A stretch of DNA of 64,000 bases from Pseudomonas sessilinigenes (GTDB lineage Bacteria > Pseudomonadota > Gammaproteobacteria > Pseudomonadales > Pseudomonadaceae), in the NCBI RefSeq assembly GCF_003850565.1, contig NZ_CP027706.1:6014001-6078000 (forward strand), in the 5' to 3' direction. Numbering within the stretch: position 1 is the first letter of the stretch; each line of letters begins with the position of its first letter. This document shows positions 11,601 to 18,233 of the stretch, in pieces. Below the pieces are notes generated by a model. That model was not told where the DNA came from. It saw nothing but the letters and a program-made list of their open reading frames with translations, and did no database searches. A program made the position numbers and the translations under genes.

Positions 11601-14592
11601 CCGGCACGCTGTCGCCGCCAGCGGCGATCTCGTTGCTGCCATGCTCGGTATATTCGAGCTCGTACAGGTTCGCCGCGACCTTGACCAGTTGCACGTCGCC
11701 CTGGGCCGGCAAGCGCCCCGCCTTGACCAGCGCCTCGGCACTGAGGGCGTGGGTCTTGGCGAACTGCACGGGGTCGGCGGCGAACTGCTGGATGTCGGCG
11801 CTGCCCTGGCGCGGTTCGAAACCGCTGCCCAGCGATTCCAGCCCGGCCTTGAGCTGCAAGTCCTTGGCAGCCTGCCCCAGCAACGAGGGCATCGGGCCGA
11901 TGCTGGTAAAGCGCGGAGGGTGGAACTGTTCGCTGGCGGGCAGGCCTTCGTTGACGATGGGCAGCACGCGGGCCATGACCCCGTCGTACAACTCGCCCTG
12001 CAATGCCTGCTCGTGGCCTTTGGTTTGGAAGCGGTCGAACATCTGCAACAAGTCCTGGCCAATGCTGCCCGCGCCCTGGGGCTCGTAGCGGGCGGCGACA
12101 TACAGGGTCTCGAAGAACGAGTGATAGCCGTTGCGGATCATGAAGGCCGCATTGGCCATCTGGAACTGCCAGTACTGTTTGACGCTCAGCGCGCCACCGA
12201 ACAGCTCCGGCAAGGCATTGCTGACGGTCTGGGTGGTGCCGGAAATCCCGCCCACGAACGGCGTGTCCAGGTCGTTCATGTAGCGGGTGGCGACATTCTC
12301 CGGGTCAGGACGGAACTGGTTGTAGCTGCGGTACTTGTCGTCCTCCACCAGCCAGGTGGCAGCGGCCTGGGCCTGCTCCGGGTGGGTATTGAGGATCAGG
12401 TAGGGATCGGGCTGGTTCAGCCGGTTGTTGATCACCACCTTGTCGGCGCCACCGGGCGGGGCCAGTTGGGCATGGGCATTGATCGGTGCCGCAGCCTTGC
12501 CCAGGCTGTCGGCCAGCGGGCGCAGGGCATGGAACAACGCCTGCTTGCGCAGGCTGCGGCCCTGCTCGCTGGCCAGCAACTGCTCGACCGCCGGGCGTAG
12601 CGATGCATCGATGGGTTCCAGGATCGCCGGGCCGCGTAACAGCAGGTCCAGCACCTTGGCGTCCAGGGCACGCTGCACCGCCACGGCATCGAACAACTGT
12701 ATTCGCGGATTACCCGGATGCTGCGCCGCGTTGGCCGCGGCCACCCGCTGGTTCTCGGTATCGACCGCACGCGCCTGCCAGGGCTCGTACAGCGGCGCCA
12801 GCAGCAACCTGGCCTGGGCGATGTCGCTTTGCACATAACCACCGTCCAGGGCCTTGGCCAGTGCCGGATCGTCCGCCAGGCGGGCTGCCAGGTCGAACAG
12901 CAGTGCGTCGCCGTCGGCGCTGTGCCAGGCCGACGCGGCGAACGCCTGCTCCCAGAGCACCTTGTTCAGGTTGTTGCCCTTGATATCGCGCAGGCTGGCG
13001 CGGCTGTGTTCCGGCTTCAACACCCCGGCCGGGGTGATGTGGTTGCGTTCGAGCAAGCGGCCCAGTTGCTGGACGAAAGTCGCGCGTTCGCTGCTGCCCT
13101 CGAACAGGCGGCTGGCCTTGATACCACCGTTGCGCAATTGCTCCAGCTTGTCGAAGAACGCCGCGTTGTATTGATACAGGGCATCGGTCTGCGCCTGGCT
13201 CAGGTGGCTGCTGCTGACCTTGTCGCCCTCGACGGTGATCAGGGCAAACGGCGTTGCCGCGCGGTAGCCACCGTCCTGGGGCATTTCCAGCAGGTACTGG
13301 CGCTCGGTGAAACCCACCGAGCGCTCCAGCTCATGGATGTTGACGAAAACGCCGTCACGATCGGGGTGGTAACCGTGCTGGCGATAGTCTTCAAGGCCAA
13401 TGGTCTGGAAGCTGGCGATATCCGCGTTCTGGTTGATCAGCTCGCTCAAGGCGCTCCCCAGCGGCACTTCGCGGCTGACGCTGGTGCCGGGCGACTGGCC
13501 GGAAACCTGGATACCGACCTGGTTCGGCACCTTGCGATCGACCCCGGTCAGCAACAGTTTGCGGCCGTTACCCAGCACCTGGGCCTTGAAGCCTTCACGC
13601 AGGGTGCTCTCCGACACCAGGTGGTTGGCGAAGTACTGCTCGACGAAGGCGGTCTTGACCAGCACCGAGCGGATCGGCGCGTAGGTCGGCGAACGCCGGG
13701 ACGGCGGCTCGCTCTTCAGGCGGTACTGCTGCTGCCAGGCCAGGGAGCGGGCCGCGGTGCCGAAGGAGAAGTTCAGCACGCCGTCGGTGGGCACCACCAG
13801 CTTGCCGTGGTCGAGGAAGAAATCCTTGAAGCGCCCGTCGGTGCTGGGACTGACCAGCGCCACGTTCATGCGGATGTAGCCGGGACGTTCCTCCATCAGC
13901 AGCAGCGAGAGGTTCACCGGCAGCTCGTCGGAACTGCGCGGCGGCTTGGCCAGCACTGCCAGGCTCGCAGCCTGTTGCGCGGGCGCGGCGTCGAGCAGGC
14001 TCGCGTAGCGGGCACTGACGTCCTTGTAGGCCTGCAACTCGGAAAACAGGGTGACGTAGGACTGGCTGAAGGTGGAGTCGGCCACCTGGATGGCCAGCTG
14101 CTGTTCCAGGCGTTTGATCCGTCCCTTGAGTTTGTCCTGCTTGGCCTGGGCACTGGCCACCAGGCTCTTGTGCTCCAGGCGCTTGGCGCCCTCGGGGCTG
14201 AGCACGCCCAGGGCCTTGAGCCAGGTCCGCTCGTAGTGGCTGGTGGCCGTCTGCTGGCGGCTGTAGAGCAGGATGTCGCGGTCCAGTTGCTGCTTGTAGG
14301 CGCTGGTCGCCGGGGTGTCGGCAATGGCGTTCATCTGCTCGCGTCGTTGTTGCAGGGTCTTGAGCTGGTCACCGATCGAGACCGGGTTGTCCTGCATCTG
14401 GTAGTGCTGGGCGGCCAGCACGCTGAGGGTGCTCTGCTGCATGTCCAGCAGGCGCTCGCCGACCTCGGCGATGTAGCTGGCGCGCTCGTCGGCACTCATG
14501 TTGAACCATTCGGTCTGCCTGCCGGACGCCTTGATCTGCTGGTCGACCAGGGTATTGAGCAGGCGCGTGAAGTCCTTGGACATAAAAGCCAT
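5602..14592 (-). CDS. fitD: FitD, Mcf-type insecticidal toxin (2996 residues)
   Basis: The very large size, the TcdA/TcdB-like helical N-terminus (KDFTRLLNTLVDQQIK) and the position inside a type I secretion operon identify the Fit toxin, a relative of Photorhabdus Mcf1. Internal landmarks: a Cys1036-His1052 pair in LSGCSLVV and VYHDGR, which resembles CNF-type deamidase centres; a C58-like cysteine protease pattern with Cys1402 (GGRCYP), His1491 (QNHSMM) and Asp1510 (YDPNVG), likely the autoprotease known in Mcf1; a glycine/alanine-rich hydrophobic stretch at about 1810-1903 suited to membrane insertion and translocation; and a long beta-rich C-terminal third. I see no GGxGxDxx RTX repeats. 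The start ATG at 14592 has GAGGA 8 bases upstream; an in-frame ATG lies 9 bases later. By family the toxin kills insects after injection or ingestion. Confidence 0.95.
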   Translation of the reverse strand: MAFMSKDFTRLLNTLVDQQIKASGRQTEWFNMSADERASYIAEVGERLLDMQQSTLSVLAAQHYQMQDNPVSIGDQLKTLQQRREQMNAIADTPATSAYKQQLDRDILLYSRQQTATSHYERTWLKALGVLSPEGAKRLEHKSLVASAQAKQDKLKGRIKRLEQQLAIQVADSTFSQSYVTLFSELQAYKDVSARYASLLDAAPAQQAASLAVLAKPPRSSDELPVNLSLLLMEERPGYIRMNVALVSPSTDGRFKDFFLDHGKLVVPTDGVLNFSFGTAARSLAWQQQYRLKSEPPSRRSPTYAPIRSVLVKTAFVEQYFANHLVSESTLREGFKAQVLGNGRKLLLTGVDRKVPNQVGIQVSGQSPGTSVSREVPLGSALSELINQNADIASFQTIGLEDYRQHGYHPDRDGVFVNIHELERSVGFTERQYLLEMPQDGGYRAATPFALITVEGDKVSSSHLSQAQTDALYQYNAAFFDKLEQLRNGGIKASRLFEGSSERATFVQQLGRLLERNHITPAGVLKPEHSRASLRDIKGNNLNKVLWEQAFAASAWHSADGDALLFDLAARLADDPALAKALDGGYVQSDIAQARLLLAPLYEPWQARAVDTENQRVAAANAAQHPGNPRIQLFDAVAVQRALDAKVLDLLLRGPAILEPIDASLRPAVEQLLASEQGRSLRKQALFHALRPLADSLGKAAAPINAHAQLAPPGGADKVVINNRLNQPDPYLILNTHPEQAQAAATWLVEDDKYRSYNQFRPDPENVATRYMNDLDTPFVGGISGTTQTVSNALPELFGGALSVKQYWQFQMANAAFMIRNGYHSFFETLYVAARYEPQGAGSIGQDLLQMFDRFQTKGHEQALQGELYDGVMARVLPIVNEGLPASEQFHPPRFTSIGPMPSLLGQAAKDLQLKAGLESLGSGFEPRQGSADIQQFAADPVQFAKTHALSAEALVKAGRLPAQGDVQLVKVAANLYELEYTEHGSNEIAAGGDSVPAYFLGYNGPNQANAAPAYVDIPKHAAAGSFLFTGTLSGCSLVVTSLDADTFRVYHDGRVNSSLLYDNVVMAVDYKDYQVAGTAEGLAAAYMQYLDGQWQLVFQRQEYQREGHTVWPKLRAGAEPLAIQTADAQVQARNHSEFAAYREQVHQNLKKVAAQFGVASDGVADGVYSGGDFAPDHPAIAAWNRLREEVQAKVNADIQQVVDQRFELQDRRRTASDKGLIDQQIKQLNLTQDYYRAQYDPVLREAGSVEKTWLWQQIKASQGSAAVVRTDDSAIQGGGEERTSSIGERYAIAEAYQRGARGTAFNDGLRDFRQIKIPGVDDKMSSLEMKRLFLDGSLTPQQRGALSARISETAQAEYIDKVLRQTAVFSEDFHKAGSVFGQLAPQDFYLSLVGDRSGGRCYPLVRAMAVALASGGEAGVNSLVQKLFLASADPEAGSSTLLKNSLIRLHSNVDAVQASTEVGQLKLSEVVARLAASKGTAMFALNTQNHSMMVGSTQGAEGQRYYFYDPNVGIFAFDSTQALASAMQQHLVTRKLAAHYGSFGSQSQPAFNLVQIDTAKMAQVPVGNGLDVADLSRPQELAGVIGQRRQVEQAVGAQQRVSEDLRLGAALTTFDAEQWGARFEAASIRLAAEHQLDGHWIPIIGTLEEPKEGGYRVQFINRDQPQLEPRWLATEDGTFVEFRRFVDEHMRVFNEHFTLEHGQIRPRAGVGEAPAVDGLNAGFAVQTLIQWFADKNRQEAAQGTLAPDLATALKIHSYLGLAQIGHGTLQDVAKVTELVRTALRGEAMAAQTSLRDFASTLGHTVNEGAGLLFGGAMVGLDAYELAHAENDVQKAVFGTQLAFDSASFVTGAAGVGAGLLGASTAAAALGGAGVILGGLAVGFTALAQAFGAVAEDAKAVGRYFDALDQAYKGNGYRYDADKQVLVPLAGAVVKRLDLRNNQIGFDSQYIYRTHHGSTGSGAINYFFWAGDFPRMIHDRDQAIEVRSGIGYGQDTKALEHGDSRALILPGTPKSYISYEYMILPGATTRHDTGFDVIRRLEEDRRFDYDFYIFPSEETIRRIRQEYVWTPVEVLLDSSDRQLIVPELPKELHGYLNYQVKGSGGRYLVGLNEGAQVELASEAGTVASRWIIDTSQLADQSISVAKDQLKVGGVVVKLDPAHNGQVLLVNAKGEVREVDFTSLSTQVVEEDASKWQVPGQRIEQHLSELAKAHQLHGQYVTVENYSHGGRNVGRAFYDVAKERMLFTDTQVEQARNAQLGAVVGDHAYFVDAENAAAWRVEIATGKVDAQFAPSFNQSAGRISRFWQEGDAVYLARRYQLKEREAELNFRILGDRMELVGVVGDDALLQLSARSQQHGDTLKTLLQGYQEQATERATPVYSLGAPMLEPSAAALVTVFGLDDAKVAHRYWVRTSDGTLIKPNLAPPEGEQPAPDAQGQPRSAWPIPPDLVFAGSMLQPAGPEVFFFYSQQQKVVFRQEGAGQKVLDGSQPSALRLALPALANVLELNGHLVAVTEDGRVARIEASGQLAYEAVNEHWLKGRATWWQDLASVNGSSATLAVFGAKTTDGKGALPVWYHNGQVVVASPALHGKSLQFLGFDDASASARLFEPESGKLYLQAPMSAEALATAFAADQVLVASAQVPAATALLSDVPLRSAVQVDAGLRLTTAKGEVLLRNNAGEVQLVALDKGWQRERLGNLPEALAEVAGHWRAQGVLTLQGDGTQGWFDVASAQMFASNGIAAASDLRFIGVAAESPNSAYVYSPAEQALYQVQPQGAQKLGHYGNVQRVGSSLLLQGGGVDGRQDELVPPLIAGIDSVVLHGGSADDTYRLSAQTWAHYRTVVIDNDDPGQALDRLIMPVADAKDILVSRQGDDVLLTDAGTGSALVLRQVLGSQAAAHGHLQIELQGDSAVISVEQLLQGFAQTGSSKGGLFELASRERPALPESNDLAALVDAEGPSLAKLSGAMAAFADTGGAREHLPQNRQATQALLAPPLT

Positions 14593-14620
14593 TGCGGTGA
14601 TCCTCTGTCTGTCTTACGGC

Positions 14621-14643
14621 GGCCCTTGGTGTCGCCAAGGGCC
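14621..14643 (-). promoter_or_regulatory. perfect hairpin between fitC and fitD
   Basis: A perfect 9-bp stem (GGCCCTTGG / CCAAGGGCC) with a 5-base loop lies 29 bases before the fitD start. No T-run follows, so it is not a standard terminator. It may protect or delimit the toxin mRNA segment. Confidence 0.6.
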
Positions 14644-14706
14644 CTCTAGGGAGATGCGGGGTGGGGAGACATGGCTGGTTGGTGAGCCCTCCTGCCGTTG
14701 GTGGAA

Positions 14707-16848
14707 TCAATCGTTCATCTGCAAGGCCCATTGCCGGGCGTACAGGCCGTCCAGGGCGAGCAGTTGTTCGTGGGTGCCCTGTTCGAGTACCCGCCCCTGG
14801 TCGATGACCAGGATGCGGTCGGCGTGGCGCAGGGTATTGAGGCGATGGGCCACGCTGATCACCGTGCGGCCGCGGGCGATGTCCCGCAGGTTGGCCATCA
14901 CCGCGGCTTCCGACTCGTAGTCCAGGGCGCTGGTGGCCTCGTCCAGCAACAAGATCCCGGGGTTGCCCAACAAGGCCCGGGCCAGGGCGATGCGCTGGCG
15001 CTGGCCGCCGGATAACTGGCCGCCCCGCTCGCCGACCTGGGTCTCGTAGCCCTGGGCCAGGGCCTCGATGAAATCGGCCGCGCCCGCCAGGCTGGCCGCG
15101 TGCCGGACCTCGGCATCGCTGGCCTGGGGCCGGCACAGGCGGATGTTCTCGGCCACGCTGCCGGCGAACAGCACGCTTTCCTGGAGCACCACGCTCATGT
15201 TGCGACGCAGGGCCACCGGGTCGGCGATGGCCAGGTCGATGCCGTCCACCAGCACCTGGCCGTGCTGGGGCACGTAGAGCCGCTGCAACAGGCGGGTCAG
15301 GGTCGACTTGCCGGAACCCGAAGGCCCGGTGACGCCGACGAACTCCCCCGGACGGACCTCCAGGTCGAGGTTGCGCAGGATCTCCTGGCCGTCTTCCTCG
15401 TAGCGAAAGCGCACGCCCTGGAACTTCACCGCGCCCTGCAACGCCGGCACCGAGGCCAGGCCGCCGCTGCCGCTCTCGCATTCGGTGTCGAGGATGTCGC
15501 CCAGGCGCCGCAGGGAAATCAGCGTGTGCTGGAAGTCCTGCCAGACCTGGGCCAGGCGCAGGATCGGCTCCACCACATGCCCGGCCAGCATGTTGAAGGC
15601 CACCAGTTGCCCCGGGCTCAGCCGCCCGTCCAGCACCAGCATCACCCCCCACCACAGCAGCAGCGCAGAACACAGCTTCTGGATCAGGCCAATGCCCTGC
15701 CCGGCCCAGATACCGACGATGCGGGTGTGGAACGCCGCACGTACATAGGCCGCCAGTTGCCGTTGCCACTGTTGCTGGAAGCCGCTCTCGATAGCCCCGG
15801 TCTTGATGGTCTCGATGCCGGTCACGGCCTCGGTAAGAAATGCCGTGTTGGCCGCATTCAACTCGTACTCCCGCAGGGCCCGGCTACGCAGCAAGGGCCC
15901 CACGCACAACCAGAACAGGAAATACAGGGCCAGGGAGCCCACCACCACCCAGGTCAACAGCGGCGCATAGGCGTACATCACGGCGATGAACAGCCCGCAG
16001 AAGGCCAGGTCCAGCACCAGGGTCAGGGCCGAGCCGGTGAGGAACTGGCGGACCTGCTGCATCTCGCCGACCCGGGCGATGATCTCGCCGGTCTGCCGGC
16101 CCTGGAAGTATCCCAGTGGCAGCTGGACCAGGTGCTGGTACAGGCGCGCGGACAACTCGGCGTTGATCTTGCTCGCCACGTTGCTGAACAGCCAGGAACG
16201 CAGCAGGCCGAACAGCGGCTCGAACAGCGCCAGGGCCAGCATGGCGATGCCCAGCACTTGCAGGCTGGACATACCGCGGCTGACCAGGACCCGGTCGATG
16301 ATGTTCTCGAACAGCAACGGCGTGACCAGCGCCACCAGTTGCAGCATCAGCGAGACCAGCAATACGCTGCGAAACTGCCGTGCGTGCTTGAGGATCGAAG
16401 GCAGGAACCAGCCGACTCCGAAACCCTGGGTCCGGGGCTCGACATGCCGCTCGGCCAGCAGCAGTACCCGGCCATGCCAGAGCCCGGCAAGCTCCTCGCC
16501 GGACAGGCTCTGGCACTGCCCCTGCAACGGCCAGAACAGCCGCAGCCGGTCACCGTCCACCGCGTCCAGCACCGCCCAGCCCCGGGTAGTCTCCAGCAAT
16601 GCCGGCAACGGCAGGTTGTGCAGGCGCCCCAGGCGGCTGTGCACCGCCCGTGCCCGCAGGCCGATCCAACCGGCGCAGCGCCGCAGGTCGAGGCTGTCGG
16701 CCAGGCCCTCGACCCGGCCCAGGCGGTGCTGCAACTGCGCCACGCTGATGCTCAGGTCGAATCGTCTGGCGGCCCAAGCCAGTGCATGCAGGCCAGTATC
16801 GAGCATCGTCGGCGCCTGTTCGACGGCGGGATTGAAGGCTGTGCTCAT
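14707..16848 (-). CDS. fitC: type I secretion ABC transporter FitC
   Basis: A 713-residue fused ABC exporter. The N-terminal 130 residues resemble a C39-peptidase-like domain without a catalytic cysteine, as in HlyB-type exporters of large proteins. Six membrane segments follow (about 150-430). The nucleotide-binding domain has Walker A GPSGSGKST (Lys514), signature LSGGQRQRIALARAL and Walker B ILLLDEATSALD, all intact. ATG at 16848 was chosen, with GGGAG 8 bases upstream; a TTG at 16854 overlapping the fitB stop is also possible. The fitB stop is only 2 bases before this ATG, so translation is coupled. Together with FitA it is one of two complete ABC proteins in the operon. Confidence 0.9.
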   Translation of the reverse strand: MSTAFNPAVEQAPTMLDTGLHALAWAARRFDLSISVAQLQHRLGRVEGLADSLDLRRCAGWIGLRARAVHSRLGRLHNLPLPALLETTRGWAVLDAVDGDRLRLFWPLQGQCQSLSGEELAGLWHGRVLLLAERHVEPRTQGFGVGWFLPSILKHARQFRSVLLVSLMLQLVALVTPLLFENIIDRVLVSRGMSSLQVLGIAMLALALFEPLFGLLRSWLFSNVASKINAELSARLYQHLVQLPLGYFQGRQTGEIIARVGEMQQVRQFLTGSALTLVLDLAFCGLFIAVMYAYAPLLTWVVVGSLALYFLFWLCVGPLLRSRALREYELNAANTAFLTEAVTGIETIKTGAIESGFQQQWQRQLAAYVRAAFHTRIVGIWAGQGIGLIQKLCSALLLWWGVMLVLDGRLSPGQLVAFNMLAGHVVEPILRLAQVWQDFQHTLISLRRLGDILDTECESGSGGLASVPALQGAVKFQGVRFRYEEDGQEILRNLDLEVRPGEFVGVTGPSGSGKSTLTRLLQRLYVPQHGQVLVDGIDLAIADPVALRRNMSVVLQESVLFAGSVAENIRLCRPQASDAEVRHAASLAGAADFIEALAQGYETQVGERGGQLSGGQRQRIALARALLGNPGILLLDEATSALDYESEAAVMANLRDIARGRTVISVAHRLNTLRHADRILVIDQGRVLEQGTHEQLLALDGLYARQWALQMND

Positions 16849-16850
16849 GC

Positions 16851-18233
16851 TCAACGCTCCCGCAACGCTTCGGACTGGTACTCGCGGATCGGCCCCAGCA
16901 GGTAGTTGATCACCCGCCGTTCACCGGTGCGGATCTCACCCGTGACGCTCATCCCGGCTTGCAGGGGCATGGGCTGCTGTCCCTCGGCCAGCGTCTCGCG
17001 CGCCAGGCGGATACGAGTCGGAAACACCAGGCCCAGCTGTTCATCCTTGATGGCGTCGCCGGAAACATGCTCCACCGTGCCGCGCAGGGTGCCGTAGCGG
17101 GTGTAGGGAAAGGCGTCGACCTTGAGCTCCACCGGCTGGCCGGCCCTGACGAAACCGACGTCCTTGTTCAGCACCATGACCTCGGCATCCAGCTCGGCGC
17201 CTTCAGGCACTATCACCAAGAGTTGCTGCGCCGGCTGTACCGCGCCGCCCAGGGTGTGTACCGCCAGTTGCTGGACCACACCGTCCACCGGTGCCAGCAG
17301 GGTCTGCAGGCGCTGGCGGTCACGGCCACGGATCAACTGCTGCTCGAGCACGGCGACATCCTGGCGACTGCGGTTGAGCAACTCGTGCTGCTCGCGCTGG
17401 GTCCGGGCCAGGAAGCTGTCGCGCTGTTCCCGGCGGTTCTGCGCCTGGGCCTTGAGCACCTGCAGCTCGGCATGCTGCTGGGCCAGGGAGCGCTCGACCT
17501 CCAGCTGTTCCTTTTCCTGTTCGAGCAACTCGACCCGGGGCATCAACTGTTCGGCGGCCATCGCCCGGCGCGCATCGAGGCGCCGGCGCACGTTGCCGGC
17601 CAGCTTGCCCAGAGCGGCGATCTCGCTGTTGCGGGCCCGTTGGCTGGCCTGGTTGATGGCGATCTCGGCATTGAGGCTGTCGAGGTTGGCGCGGATCTCC
17701 TTCCAGCTGCTGGCCAACTGTTGCCGCGCTGCCGCGACCTGCTCCGCATCCAGGCCCGCAGGTGGCTGGTAGCTAGCCAGCGGGTCCTCGCTCAGCAAGG
17801 CGCGGGCCCGGGCCAGCTCCAGGCGCTTGAAGGCCAGTTGCGCACGCAACTCACTCAGCTCGGCATCGATGCCGATGGGGTTGAGCGCCACCAGCACGTC
17901 GCCGGCCTTGACCCGTTGCCCATCGCGTACGTGGATCGCACGGACTTCGCCGGCTTCGTGGGCCTGGATCACCTTGGTGTAGCTGGAGACCATCAGGCGC
18001 CCGGCGGCACTGGCGTGGATGTCGAGGAAACCGAGAATGGCCCAGCCCAGGGCCAGGGCGATGCTCAGGATCAGCAGCAGGGCCGTGCCTCGGGCCCAGG
18101 GTGCGGGTGGGCGCTCGACGATCTCCAGGTAACCGGGCTGGAATTCGTATTCGTCGCGGCTGCGTTGCACCAGGGCCGGGGCCGCGCGCAACAGTTGCCA
18201 GGCGCGCCGCCAGGCAGTCAGCAGGCCTTGCAT
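16851..18233 (-). CDS. fitB: HlyD-family membrane fusion protein FitB
   Basis: A 460-residue periplasmic adaptor. One transmembrane segment at about 46-64 (LLLILSIALALGWAILGF), then a biotinyl-lipoyl-like domain (SSYTKVIQAHEAGEVRAIHV region), a long alpha-helical hairpin rich in Leu, Gln and Glu (about 130-330), and a C-terminal beta-barrel typical of HlyD/LktD (RTGERRVINYLLGPI near the end). It would link the inner membrane ABC proteins to FitE. The ATG at 18233 overlaps the fitA stop as TAATG and has AAGGAGG 6 bases upstream. The longer open frame starting at 18365 is rejected because it overlaps fitA by 130 bases. Confidence 0.92.
   Translation of the reverse strand: MQGLLTAWRRAWQLLRAAPALVQRSRDEYEFQPGYLEIVERPPAPWARGTALLLILSIALALGWAILGFLDIHASAAGRLMVSSYTKVIQAHEAGEVRAIHVRDGQRVKAGDVLVALNPIGIDAELSELRAQLAFKRLELARARALLSEDPLASYQPPAGLDAEQVAAARQQLASSWKEIRANLDSLNAEIAINQASQRARNSEIAALGKLAGNVRRRLDARRAMAAEQLMPRVELLEQEKEQLEVERSLAQQHAELQVLKAQAQNRREQRDSFLARTQREQHELLNRSRQDVAVLEQQLIRGRDRQRLQTLLAPVDGVVQQLAVHTLGGAVQPAQQLLVIVPEGAELDAEVMVLNKDVGFVRAGQPVELKVDAFPYTRYGTLRGTVEHVSGDAIKDEQLGLVFPTRIRLARETLAEGQQPMPLQAGMSVTGEIRTGERRVINYLLGPIREYQSEALRER

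Noticed and set aside
8500..12600. 1366-residue open frame antisense to fitD
   Set aside because: Low-complexity His/Gln/Leu/Gly-rich shadow of a GC-rich gene; no family motif.
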